DNA of 64,000 nucleotides, taken from the NCBI RefSeq assembly GCF_003076275.1, contig NZ_CP029064.1, positions 4,971,830 to 5,035,829 of the forward strand, written 5' to 3'. This DNA comes from Microbulbifer sp. A4B17 (GTDB taxonomy: Bacteria; Pseudomonadota; Gammaproteobacteria; Pseudomonadales; Cellvibrionaceae). The translations under genes were made by a program, and so were the position numbers. The notes below the pieces were generated by a model that did not search any database, was not told the DNA's origin, and saw only the letters and a list, made by a program, of their open reading frames with translations. Positions 1-7,601 of this stretch are shown here, one piece after another (the first letter of the stretch is position 1; each line of letters starts with the position of its first letter).

Positions 1-160
1 TAAACTGGGTAGCGCGGCTAAAGCGCTCCGCCACAGTAGTAGTAAACGGGTAAACAGTAGAGGAACCGACAATACTAATATAGTCGCGCGCAGCCATGGC
101 TACCTGTGAAGTTGCCAGGGTCAAAGCTGCCAGAGAAGTCGCCAGAATTTGCTTGTTCAT
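1..160 (-). CDS. pstS: PstS-type phosphate ABC transporter binding protein, N-terminal part
   Basis: Only the first 53 codons are in the window; the gene continues beyond position 1. The product starts at ATG 160-158, preceded by a GGAG ribosome site. Residues 1-23 form a signal peptide ending in a VAMA motif, and the mature part begins ARDYISIVGSSTVYPFT, the typical start of periplasmic phosphate-binding proteins, where the SSTVYPF segment contacts phosphate. It would deliver phosphate to the PstCAB importer. A PHO box lies upstream at 236-253, which supports phosphate control and the family call. Because most of the protein is missing, a related PstS-like phosphate-binding protein not linked to pstCAB cannot be excluded. 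Confidence 0.85.
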   Translation of the reverse strand, partial: MNKQILATSLAALTLATSQVAMAARDYISIVGSSTVYPFTTTVAERFSRATQF

Positions 161-219
161 TGTGTAACTCCGATGAGTGTTTATATTTCACGCGGCGATG
201 CTAGGAACAACGGGTGACG

Positions 220-253
220 ATTCTATGAATAAAAGATTACAAAAAGGTTACAG
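220..253 (-). promoter_or_regulatory. PHO box and promoter of pstS
   Basis: Read on the minus strand, positions 253-236 give CTGTAAC-CTTT-TTGTAAT: two 7-base half-sites separated by 4 bases, the PhoB-binding layout (consensus CTGTCAT repeats). Ten bases further comes TAGAAT (225-220), a good -10 box. The spacing of PHO box to -10 matches known PhoB-activated promoters, where the box replaces the -35. The pstS start codon follows about 60 bases later. Confidence 0.7.
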
Positions 254-344
254 CTGTATTTTTACCCTGCTGGTATGAGGGAGGACAAAGGGTTAACCTT
301 CAAGCAACATAAATAACAATAAGATGTAAAGAGAGAAGCCCCCA

Positions 345-917
345 ATGCGTTATCTGCTGTTCGGTGCGCAGGCACTTGAGCGCCTGACCAGTCATACGGG
401 GCAACTGCTGTCCTGGTTCACCTGGGCCATGGTCCTGTTACAAAGCTTTGTTGTGGTGATGCGTCACGGCTTCAACACCGGCTCTATCGCCTTACAGGAA
501 TCTGTGATTTACCTGCACGGTGCCGCCTTTATGCTGGGGCTGGCATATGCACTACAAACCGACTCCCATGTCCGAGTGGATGTTTTCTACCGCAGGATGA
601 GCGCCCGGGCCAAAGCCTGGATCAATGCAATTGGCTATCTGGTGTTCCTCTTACCCGTCTGCGCCTTTCTATTTATAAGTAGCTGGCACTTTGTACTGAA
701 TAGTTGGTCAGTTTTTGAAGACAGTGCAAATGCCGGTGGCCTACCGGGAGTGTTTTTACTGAAAAGCCTGATTCCTCTATCTGCCGTCACTCTGGCCCTG
801 GCGGGACTGGCCCAATTTATTCGTGCACTGGTGCAATTGATGCTGCCCCAACAACAGCCCACCCCAATGTCATCATCAAAAACAGTATTGAAGCAGGTAG
901 AAGGGGCCGAAGTGTGA
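345..917 (+). CDS. dctQ: TRAP transporter small permease (DctQ family)
   Basis: A 190-residue membrane protein with four hydrophobic segments (roughly residues 22-40, 55-75, 95-120 and 135-160) and the DctQ-type feature SHVRVDVFYRRMSARAKAW between segments 2 and 3. It forms the small membrane subunit of a tripartite ATP-independent periplasmic transporter, which imports carboxylates or similar solutes using the sodium gradient. The ATG is preceded by a purine-rich GAGAGAAG. The stop codon overlaps the GTG start of the large permease by four bases (GTGA), so the two are translationally coupled. The substrate is not evident; a matching binding protein is encoded convergently at 2923-4056. Confidence 0.9.
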   Translation: MRYLLFGAQALERLTSHTGQLLSWFTWAMVLLQSFVVVMRHGFNTGSIALQESVIYLHGAAFMLGLAYALQTDSHVRVDVFYRRMSARAKAWINAIGYLVFLLPVCAFLFISSWHFVLNSWSVFEDSANAGGLPGVFLLKSLIPLSAVTLALAGLAQFIRALVQLMLPQQQPTPMSSSKTVLKQVEGAEV

Positions 918-2278
918 TTGAGCTAATTCCCTTTCTGATGTTTGCAGCCGTCTGTGCCCTGCTTATGTTCGGTTACCCTGTAGCTTTTACTCTCGCAGGT
1001 ACAGCCTTGCTATCAGCGGGCCTGGGTATTGTGTATGGCCTATTCGATGCCGAGTTATTGCGCGCCTTCCCCGATCGCCTCTACGGCATTATGCAAAACG
1101 GCACTTTGGTTGCCGTTCCGTTATTTGTGCTTATGGGAGTGATACTTGAGCGAGCCAAGATTGCCGAGGATTTGCTGGTTAATCTGAGCAAAGCCTTTAT
1201 GGGCGCCCCCTCGGGACTCGCCATTTCCGTGGTTGTAGTGGGCGCACTACTCGCCGCCAGCACTGGCATTGTCGGTGCAACTGTAGTCACCATGGGGCTG
1301 ATGTCACTGCCCACCATGTTAAAAAACGGCTATTCCCCCAAACTGGCCACCGGCACTATCTGTGCCACCGGTACCCTCGGGCAAATTATCCCCCCCTCTA
1401 TTGCCTTGGTTCTACTGGGTGACACCCTCTCCAATGCCTACCAACAGGCACAACTGTCTGCAGGTATTTTCAATCCCAAGCCGGTCAGCGTGGGGGATCT
1501 GTTTGTGGGGGCAATTATTCCCGGCTTACTGCTGGTGGCCGCCTATATCATTTATCTATTATTTATCGCCCGTCGCCCCAAACCCACGGAGACCAGTGAG
1601 CCTCCAGAAGTGGATAAGGCCCAACTGATTCGCAGCCTTTTGCCCCCGATTGCCTTAATGCTGATTGTGCTTGGGTCAATCATCGTTGGCGCTGCCACCC
1701 CCACGGAAGCAGCAGCCGTCGGCGCGCTGGGGGCGGCGTTACTGGCATCCAGTCGCGGAGCTCTAAGCTTTAAGCGCGCCGGGGAAATCGGCCGCAGTAC
1801 ACTTCAGGTCTCGGCAATGGTTTTCGCCATATTGATTGGCGCTTCATTATTTTCTCTGGTATTTCGCGGTTACAACGGCGAAGAGCTGGTGACAGGATTT
1901 TTCCACAGCCTGCCCGGGGGGGTAATCGGTGCGACACTGTTGGTGATGCTGGTAATCTTCCTGCTGGGCTTCATCCTCGACTTTATCGAAATCACCTTTG
2001 TAGTGGTACCAATTGTGGGCCCGGTACTGCTGGCAATGGGCGTCGATCCGGTGTGGCTCGGCATTATGATTGCCATCAATTTGCAAACCTCTTTCCTAAC
2101 GCCTCCATTTGGGTTTGCTCTCTTTTACCTGCGCGGGGTGGCCCCCAGTTCTGTGGCCACATCGGCCATCTATCGCGGGGTAGCGCCTTTTATTGCCATC
2201 CAACTTTTACTGCTGTGCCTGCTGGCGATATGGCCGGCCCTGGCCACTTGGTTGCCGGGGGTGGTTCAGCAACAGTGA
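914..2278 (+). CDS. dctM: TRAP transporter large permease (DctM family)
   Basis: A 454-residue, almost wholly hydrophobic protein of the DctM/IT superfamily with about 12 membrane segments. Typical features are the VPLFVLMGVILERAKIAEDL stretch near residue 68, the GATVVTMGLMSLPTMLKNGY segment with GTLGQIIPPSIALVLLGD following, and a C-terminal QTSFLTPPFGFALFYLRG. It is the transport-catalysing subunit. The start is GTG at 914, overlapping the small permease stop. This IIPPSI/TPPFGF arrangement is typical of the TakP/mannitol-chloroaromatic subgroup, which matches the binding protein downstream. Confidence 0.93.
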   Translation: MIELIPFLMFAAVCALLMFGYPVAFTLAGTALLSAGLGIVYGLFDAELLRAFPDRLYGIMQNGTLVAVPLFVLMGVILERAKIAEDLLVNLSKAFMGAPSGLAISVVVVGALLAASTGIVGATVVTMGLMSLPTMLKNGYSPKLATGTICATGTLGQIIPPSIALVLLGDTLSNAYQQAQLSAGIFNPKPVSVGDLFVGAIIPGLLLVAAYIIYLLFIARRPKPTETSEPPEVDKAQLIRSLLPPIALMLIVLGSIIVGAATPTEAAAVGALGAALLASSRGALSFKRAGEIGRSTLQVSAMVFAILIGASLFSLVFRGYNGEELVTGFFHSLPGGVIGATLLVMLVIFLLGFILDFIEITFVVVPIVGPVLLAMGVDPVWLGIMIAINLQTSFLTPPFGFALFYLRGVAPSSVATSAIYRGVAPFIAIQLLLLCLLAIWPALATWLPGVVQQQ

Positions 2279-2368
2279 TCTGCGACATGTGGAGAGCCGT
2301 CCATAGACTGAGAGGCAGCACCAACGGCCAAAAACGCGTCTACGGCCGACTAAAGGCCGAAATTTATT

Positions 2369-2400
2369 CTGGTCAATTACTGGTCAAATTGTGCTAGAAT
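2369..2400 (+). promoter_or_regulatory. Promoter with direct repeats upstream of yciA
   Basis: An extended -10 element TGCTAGAAT ends at 2400, about 55 bases before the yciA start. Directly upstream are two copies of CTGGTCAA at 2369-2376 and 2380-2387, an 11-base period that puts both on the same DNA face. CTGGTC resembles half-sites of GntR-type fatty-acid regulators such as FadR, but here they are direct rather than inverted. The regulator is unknown. Confidence 0.45.
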
Positions 2401-2454
2401 GCGCCACCATTCCAGTAGTGGAAACCAATAACTCTAACAATCTGTGAGTACCCG

Positions 2455-2853
2455 ATGTCCGCACTGTCAGCTCTCGATGAAGATCCGCAACCCACAGGCA
2501 CGCTAACCCTGCAAACCCTGGCTATGCCCCGCGATACCAATCCGCAGGGGGATGTTTTTGCCGGTTGGCTGATGTCGCAGATGGACCTCGCTGGCGCCAT
2601 TCTCGCGCAAACCATGGCGCGCGGCCGTGTCACAACTGTTGCGGTGGGCAGCATGGTTTTCCTGCGCCCGGTTCCGGTTGGCTCAACAGTCAGCTGCTAT
2701 GCGGAAGCCATTGAAGAAGGGCGCTCCTCGATTCGTACCATGGTTGAGGTTTGGCTGACGCGGGTGGATTCCGGTGAGCAGGTCAAGGTCACCGAGGGTG
2801 AGTTTGTATTTGTCGCTATCGACGATGCCGGCCGTACCAGACCGCTGCCCTGA
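2455..2853 (+). CDS. yciA: Acyl-CoA thioesterase YciA
   Basis: A 132-residue single hot-dog domain protein. The core PRDTNPQGDVFAGWLMSQMD (about residues 25-44) is the YciA signature, where the Asp and the surrounding helix form the catalytic and CoA-binding site, followed by GRVTTVAVGSMVFLRPVPVG. YciA hydrolyses a broad range of acyl-CoAs in the cytoplasm and is thought to adjust acyl-CoA pools. Length and motifs agree with the E. coli protein (132 residues). It sits between the TRAP permease genes and the convergent TRAP binding-protein gene, but has its own promoter at 2369-2400. Confidence 0.93.
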   Translation: MSALSALDEDPQPTGTLTLQTLAMPRDTNPQGDVFAGWLMSQMDLAGAILAQTMARGRVTTVAVGSMVFLRPVPVGSTVSCYAEAIEEGRSSIRTMVEVWLTRVDSGEQVKVTEGEFVFVAIDDAGRTRPLP

Positions 2854-2870
2854 TTGTAGGTTTCGAGTTT

Positions 2871-2896
2871 GCCGGCTGTAGTGCAACACAGCCGGC
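2871..2896. terminator. Stem-loop between convergent genes
   Basis: A perfect 9-base-pair stem GCCGGCTGT/ACAGCCGGC with an 8-base loop lies between the end of yciA and the end of the convergent TRAP binding-protein gene. No T run follows on either strand, so it is a stem-loop that could slow transcription or protect mRNA ends rather than a classical terminator. Confidence 0.5.
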
Positions 2897-2922
2897 AATA
2901 TCATCGGCCCAGTAGTTGGCCG

Positions 2923-4056
2923 CTAATCTTCCTTTAACTCTCTCGCCTGGTAGTAAGCCTCTTCACTGATCTCGTGGTAGGGCTTCACATCCCGTTCAAA
3001 TTCCTTAAAGGCTTTGTAAACACGGGCAAACTCCGGGTCCTGCTGCGCCGTCTCCTGCATAATTTCGTTGTTGATCTTCTTCAGGTGAGACAGAACATCC
3101 TCCGGCAAGCGCTCCACTTTTACCCCGTGCTCTTCTACCAGCTCCTTGAGGGCCCGGTTATTACGTGCCGTATATTCGTCCAGCATATCCTGGTTGGCTT
3201 CGCGGGCGGCGACCCGCACTATTTCCTGCAAATCAGCAGGCAGTTTTTCGAATGCCTTTTTATTAACGATAAATTCCAGGATAGAGCCCGGCTCATGCCA
3301 CCCTGGGTAGTAGTAATACTCGGCGACCTGGTGGAAACCAAAAGCGAGATCGTTGTAAGGGCCCACCCATTCGGTGGCATCAATCACTCCAGTCTGGAGG
3401 GCGGTGTAGAGTTCTCCACCGGGAATGGTCACCGCAGTGCCGCCAGCGCGGTTTAAAACCTCACCACCCAGGCCAGGAATACGCATCTTTAGGCCCTTTA
3501 AATCCTTCACCGACTTGATCGGTTTGTTAAACCAGCCCGCCATCTGTACACCGGTGGAGCCCCCCGCAAGTGGGATCAGGTTAAAGGGCTCGTAGATCTC
3601 CTCCCAGAGTTCGAGACCACCACCGTGGTGCAACCAACCATTCATTTCCTGGGCATTCAAGCCAAAAGGCACCGCGGTAAAAAACTGGGCAGCAGGCACC
3701 TTGCCTTTCCAGTAATAGGCCGCGCCATGCCCCATCTGCGCGGCGCCTTCCGATACAGCACCAAATACGCCAAGGGCAGGCACCAACTCACCGGCACCGT
3801 ACACTTTGATCCTGAGACGCCCGGCTGACATCGCCTCGACTTTCTTGGCAAAACGCTCCGGCGCACTGCCGAGGCCAGGGAAGTTCTTGGGCCAGGTAGT
3901 AACTAATTTCCACTCGAACAGCTCTTTATTACCCTCTGCGGAAAAGTGCTGGGCAGGACCCATTGCTGCACGGGAAGCTACCAGGGCGGCGAAGGTAATG
4001 GCGAGCAGGGCTAAGAGCCCGAGAATGATGGCCGGGTACCAATTGAGTTTTTTCAT
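2923..4056 (-). CDS. TRAP transporter substrate-binding protein (TakP-like)
   Basis: A 377-residue exported or lipid-side-anchored binding protein. Residues 8-31 form a hydrophobic signal/anchor. The mature part has the DctP-family scaffold: TTWPKNFPGLGSAPERFAKK at the start, MAGWFNKPIKSVKDLKGLKM with RIPGLGGEVL following in the hinge, and ATEWVGPYND, whose Glu-Trp pair contacts the substrate carboxylate in the 2-oxoacid-binding TakP subgroup. It probably captures a 2-oxo or hydroxy acid and passes it to the permease at 345-2278, although it is transcribed in the opposite direction with yciA in between. Confidence is high for the family, moderate for the substrate class and for pairing with the permease. 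Confidence 0.85.
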   Translation of the reverse strand: MKKLNWYPAIILGLLALLAITFAALVASRAAMGPAQHFSAEGNKELFEWKLVTTWPKNFPGLGSAPERFAKKVEAMSAGRLRIKVYGAGELVPALGVFGAVSEGAAQMGHGAAYYWKGKVPAAQFFTAVPFGLNAQEMNGWLHHGGGLELWEEIYEPFNLIPLAGGSTGVQMAGWFNKPIKSVKDLKGLKMRIPGLGGEVLNRAGGTAVTIPGGELYTALQTGVIDATEWVGPYNDLAFGFHQVAEYYYYPGWHEPGSILEFIVNKKAFEKLPADLQEIVRVAAREANQDMLDEYTARNNRALKELVEEHGVKVERLPEDVLSHLKKINNEIMQETAQQDPEFARVYKAFKEFERDVKPYHEISEEAYYQARELKED

Positions 4057-4077
4057 TGCTACTAATTTATCGTTATT

Positions 4078-4092
4078 TTTGTATTGTACAAA
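4078..4092. promoter_or_regulatory. Inverted repeat upstream of the TRAP binding-protein gene
   Basis: The 15-base sequence TTTGTATTGTACAAA has 6-base arms TTTGTA/TACAAA around TTG and sits about 22 bases before the start codon of the TRAP binding-protein gene. TTGTA..TACAA arms resemble operators of GntR-family regulators. No cognate regulator gene is adjacent. This is a pattern observation only. Confidence 0.35.
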
Positions 4093-4163
4093 TTATCGGC
4101 AGACGCTTTGGTCGCCATCTTAGGTCTTCAGGGGAGGTCCTCTGTGATTTGACCCTGGTATTT

Positions 4164-4197
4164 TGAATGGATTCCCGCTACCGCTGGAATCCATTCA
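4164..4197. repeat. Perfect 12-bp inverted repeat, REP-like
   Basis: TGAATGGATTCC and GGAATCCATTCA pair perfectly around a 10-base loop CGCTACCGCT. The GGATTCCCGC..GCTGGAATCC composition recalls the REP-type palindromes scattered through many gammaproteobacterial genomes. It lies in the 232-base gap between the end of uvrD and the promoter region of the TRAP binding-protein gene, both on the minus strand, and could also end uvrD transcripts. No other copy was noticed in this window. Confidence 0.45.
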
Positions 4198-4288
4198 CCA
4201 CCATCTAACTTTCAATTCTGCATGTCTCTCAGTACCGACATGCTCCGGCACTCAGTATTTAACGCTCAGTGCCAGCTCAAGCCATCAC

Positions 4289-6493
4289 TTAAAGCGGCTG
4301 CAACTTGGCCATTGAAAGTATCAGCCTCTTGTCGCCAACATCGTCAAAATTAACCAGCACCCGCATTCGAGGACCCGTTCCCTCAAACTCAATGACAGTT
4401 CCTTCACCAAACTTGGCATGGTCCACTCGCCCTCCCAGAACCAGCGGGGGCAAATCATCGAAGTCTGGCGCCGGGTCGGAAAACTGGCCTACCTTGCCGT
4501 AGTCCGCCTGATAGAGAGGGCGGGAAATTTCGGTCTTCAGGCGCACTTCTTGTACAAACTTGGACGGAATTTCGCCGATAAAGCGGGAAGGGCTGTTATA
4601 GGTTTCGCTGCCAAACAGACGCCGGTTTTCCGCGTAGGTAATGTATAGCTTGCGCATGGCGCGGGTGATACCCACGTAGCAGAGGCGTCTCTCCTCCTCC
4701 ATGCGGCCGGGCTCCTGCGCCGACATCTTGTGGGGGAACAGGTTTTCTTCCACACCCGCCATAAATACCAGGGGAAACTCCAGACCTTTGGCGGAGTGCA
4801 GGGTCATCAGCTGGACGGCATCCTCAAACTCATCCGCCTGGCCTTCACCGGCATCAAGGGCAGCGCTGTCGAGGAACTGGTTAAGAAGGGGAATTTCCTC
4901 CTCATCTTCCTCTCCCTCGGGCAGGCCTGCACCGGTAAAGCCGCGACAGGCAGTGACCAGTTCCTGCAAGTTCTCCACCCGTGTTTGGCCTTTCTCGCCT
5001 TTCTCTTTGCCGTGAAACTCCAGCAAACCGCTGTTTTCGATCACATCCTCAGCAATAGCATCCAACTCTTTATCTTCTGCATTCGCTGCCAGCTGGTTAA
5101 TCAGGTCCAGGAAGCTCTGCAGGGCATTGCCGGCGCGAGCAGCCAATACCCGTTGCTGCAACATCAGCTTGGCCGCCTGCCACAGGGAGCAGCCCTGCTC
5201 CCGGGCATAAGAACGCACCATCTCTACAGTGCGCGCACCGATGCCACGGGTGGGCGTATTCACCACTCGTTCAAACGCAGTATCATCATCGCGGTTGGTA
5301 ATCAGGCGTAAATAAGACAGGGCATTCTTGATTTCCAGGCGCTCGTAGAAGCGCTGGCCGCCATAGATACGGTAGGGCACCTGCTCGCGCAAAAGCCCCT
5401 CTTCAAGTACCCGGGATTGGGCATTGGAGCGGTAGAGGATAGCGATGCTGTCGCGGCGATTACCGTCGCGCACCCAGTCATTGATGCGCTCGACAATAAA
5501 GCGCGATTCATCCTGTTCGTTGTAGGCCGCGTAGACGGCGATGGGCTCACCCTCTTCGCCCTTGGTCCACAACTCCTTGCCCAAGCGACCACTGTTATTA
5601 GCGATCACCGCATTAGCCGCGTTCAGAATGGTGGAGGTGGATCTGTAGTTCTGCTCCAGTCGCACCGTCTGCACTTCTCGTAAATCTGTGGAAAAGTGCT
5701 GGATATTCTCGATCTTGGCACCGCGCCAGCCGTAGATGGACTGGTCATCGTCACCCACGGCGGTGATATGGCACTGCTCACCGGCAAGTAGGCGCAGCCA
5801 GGCATATTGAATCGTGTTGGTATCCTGGAACTCATCCACCAGGATATGGGGGAAGCGCCGTCGGTAGTGGGCCAGAATAGCGTCGTTATTCAGCCAGAGC
5901 TCGTGGGCGCGTAGCAGCAGCTCACCGAAATCCACCAATCCACCGCGCTGACAGGCCTCTTCATAGGCGAAGTAGATTCGCACCATGGTCTGCAACCAGG
6001 GATCGGCGCCGGCATTGATATATTGCGGACGCAGACCTTCATCTTTCTGCGCGCCAATCCACCACTGGGTTTCACGCGGTGACCACTTCTTATCATCCAG
6101 CCCCAGATCTGCCTGTATCCGCTTGATCAGGCGAAGCTGGTCATCGGAATCCAGAATCTGGAAATTCTGCGGCAACTTGGCTTCTTGCCAGTGAGCCCTG
6201 AGCAGGCGGTGAGCCAGGCCGTGGAAGGTGCCCACCCACATGCCAAAGGTATTCACCCCCAGCAGCTCTTCGATACGGGCGCGCATCTCGCGGGCCGCCT
6301 TGTTGGTAAAGGTTACCGCCATAATGGAGTAGGGCGAGGCGCCCTCCACCTGCATCAGCCAGGCGATGCGGTGTACCAGCACCCGGGTCTTGCCCGAGCC
6401 GGCACCGGCCAGAACCAATTGATTGCCGGGCGCGGCAGCTACTGCTTCGCGCTGGGCGTCGTTGAGGGGGTCTAAAATCTGAGATACGTCCAT
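4289..6493 (-). CDS. uvrD: DNA helicase II UvrD
   Basis: A superfamily 1 3'-5' helicase of 734 residues (E. coli UvrD has 720), acting in nucleotide excision repair and mismatch repair. Visible motifs in order: Q motif LNDAQREAV, Walker A GAGSGKTRVLV, VDEFQDTN, GDDDQSIYGWRGA, LEQNYRS, TLHSAKGLEFPLVF and VGITRA; the C-terminus has the UvrD/PcrA Tudor-like tail (VDHAKFGEGTVIEFEG). The frame stays open upstream to 6739, but the family alignment starts at MDVSQILDPLN, i.e. ATG 6493-6491. No Shine-Dalgarno is visible there; TACAAT lies just 9 bases upstream of the ATG, so a nearly leaderless message is possible. A LexA box sits at 6528-6543, consistent with SOS induction. Confidence 0.97.
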   Translation of the reverse strand: MDVSQILDPLNDAQREAVAAAPGNQLVLAGAGSGKTRVLVHRIAWLMQVEGASPYSIMAVTFTNKAAREMRARIEELLGVNTFGMWVGTFHGLAHRLLRAHWQEAKLPQNFQILDSDDQLRLIKRIQADLGLDDKKWSPRETQWWIGAQKDEGLRPQYINAGADPWLQTMVRIYFAYEEACQRGGLVDFGELLLRAHELWLNNDAILAHYRRRFPHILVDEFQDTNTIQYAWLRLLAGEQCHITAVGDDDQSIYGWRGAKIENIQHFSTDLREVQTVRLEQNYRSTSTILNAANAVIANNSGRLGKELWTKGEEGEPIAVYAAYNEQDESRFIVERINDWVRDGNRRDSIAILYRSNAQSRVLEEGLLREQVPYRIYGGQRFYERLEIKNALSYLRLITNRDDDTAFERVVNTPTRGIGARTVEMVRSYAREQGCSLWQAAKLMLQQRVLAARAGNALQSFLDLINQLAANAEDKELDAIAEDVIENSGLLEFHGKEKGEKGQTRVENLQELVTACRGFTGAGLPEGEEDEEEIPLLNQFLDSAALDAGEGQADEFEDAVQLMTLHSAKGLEFPLVFMAGVEENLFPHKMSAQEPGRMEEERRLCYVGITRAMRKLYITYAENRRLFGSETYNSPSRFIGEIPSKFVQEVRLKTEISRPLYQADYGKVGQFSDPAPDFDDLPPLVLGGRVDHAKFGEGTVIEFEGTGPRMRVLVNFDDVGDKRLILSMAKLQPL

Positions 6494-6527
6494 GGGCGAA
6501 GATTGTACCAGAGCTGATGCACAAGAC

Positions 6528-6543
6528 CTGTGTAAATAAACAG
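6528..6543. promoter_or_regulatory. LexA (SOS) box of uvrD
   Basis: CTGTGTAAATAAACAG fits the LexA consensus CTGT-N8-ACAG exactly, with an AT-rich centre. It lies 34 bases upstream of the uvrD start, just before a TACAAT -10 candidate (6507-6502 on the minus strand). E. coli uvrD is a known LexA target, so gene context and motif agree. Confidence 0.8.
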
Positions 6544-6632
6544 GATTTTGCCCTGCCTGACAATGTAATGTCGCTCGCCAGCGGAGGGCACAGCAGCTAA
6601 ACTGCGCCAACTGGCATAGAGAAGGAAGTCCT

Positions 6633-7487
6633 GTGAAACCGGCGGAAGTAACGCAACGAATCAGTGAACAACTGTCATCCATGCGCAAATCAGAGCGCAA
6701 GGTGGCGGAGTATATTCTCGCCAACCCCGATGAAATCATTCATATGCGTATCGTCGACCTGGCCACTGAAGCCCAGGTGAGTGAACCTACTGTGGTGCGC
6801 TTTTGTCGCGCCGTGGGCTGCTCCGGATTCCAGGAGTTCAAGCTGAACCTGGCGCAGCAGCTGGCTTCCAGCCCCAGCTTTGGCCAGATTGCGGTTACGG
6901 AAACGGACACCATTGCCGAGTACAAGCGCAAGGTTTTCGACTCCACGGTGGATACCCTGCTGAAAGTTCGCGATAGAATTGACGACCGCGCCCTTGAGGC
7001 CGCAGTCACGGCAATGGCCGCCTCCAAGCGGGTGGAATTCTTCGGTTTTGGTGCCTCCGGTGCTGTCGCCGCCGATGCCCAGCACAAGTTCTTCCGCCTG
7101 CAACTGGCCACCGCCGCCCACTCGGACCACCACATCCAGAATATGTCGGCCATGTCCATGCAACCGGGAGACGTAGTCGTGGCTATCTCCCAGAGCGGTC
7201 GCACCAAGGCGCTGCTTCGCTCCATGAGCATGGCAAAAGAGCAAGGTGCTCTGGTGGTTGGCCTGGCGCCCAGCGGCTCGCCGGTGGCACAACAAGCCAG
7301 CATCCCCCTGGAAGTGGATGTGGAAGAAGATATCGAGATCTACACACCGCTGTCCTCACGCATTGCTCACCTGGTGGTGATTGATGTGCTCGCCATCGGT
7401 GTAGCCCAGCGCAAAGGCCCTCAGCTACAGGAGCACCTGTTGAAACTGAAGCAGGGACTGTACACATTGCGGGAAGACAAGCACTAA
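6633..7487 (+). CDS. hexR: HexR-type RpiR-family transcriptional regulator
   Basis: A 284-residue regulator with an N-terminal RpiR helix-turn-helix (about residues 1-77, VDLATEAQVSEPTVVRFCRA as recognition region) and a C-terminal SIS sugar-isomerase domain (about 125-260, FFGFGASGAVAADAQHKFFR, ISQSGRTKALL). HexR represses central carbon genes such as zwf-edd-glk in gammaproteobacteria and is released by 2-keto-3-deoxy-6-phosphogluconate. The start is GTG at 6633 with GAAGGAAG upstream. Unlike in Pseudomonas, no zwf or edd gene is adjacent. Sequence and length match HexR closely. Confidence 0.9.
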   Translation: MKPAEVTQRISEQLSSMRKSERKVAEYILANPDEIIHMRIVDLATEAQVSEPTVVRFCRAVGCSGFQEFKLNLAQQLASSPSFGQIAVTETDTIAEYKRKVFDSTVDTLLKVRDRIDDRALEAAVTAMAASKRVEFFGFGASGAVAADAQHKFFRLQLATAAHSDHHIQNMSAMSMQPGDVVVAISQSGRTKALLRSMSMAKEQGALVVGLAPSGSPVAQQASIPLEVDVEEDIEIYTPLSSRIAHLVVIDVLAIGVAQRKGPQLQEHLLKLKQGLYTLREDKH

Positions 7488-7601
7488 ACTCCCACTTATC
7501 CAAGGTGGGCACTGGATAGTTGCCCGCCCGTCTCCACCATAGCCTTTTCCCGCCAATTGCGTTTTCGGGGAGATCCCTCCAGGCTGTACCAGAGCAACAA
7601 G

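Noticed and set aside
6494..6739. Extra N-terminal 82 residues of uvrD
   Set aside because: Composition is not family-like, and the extension runs across the LexA box and into the divergent hexR gene.
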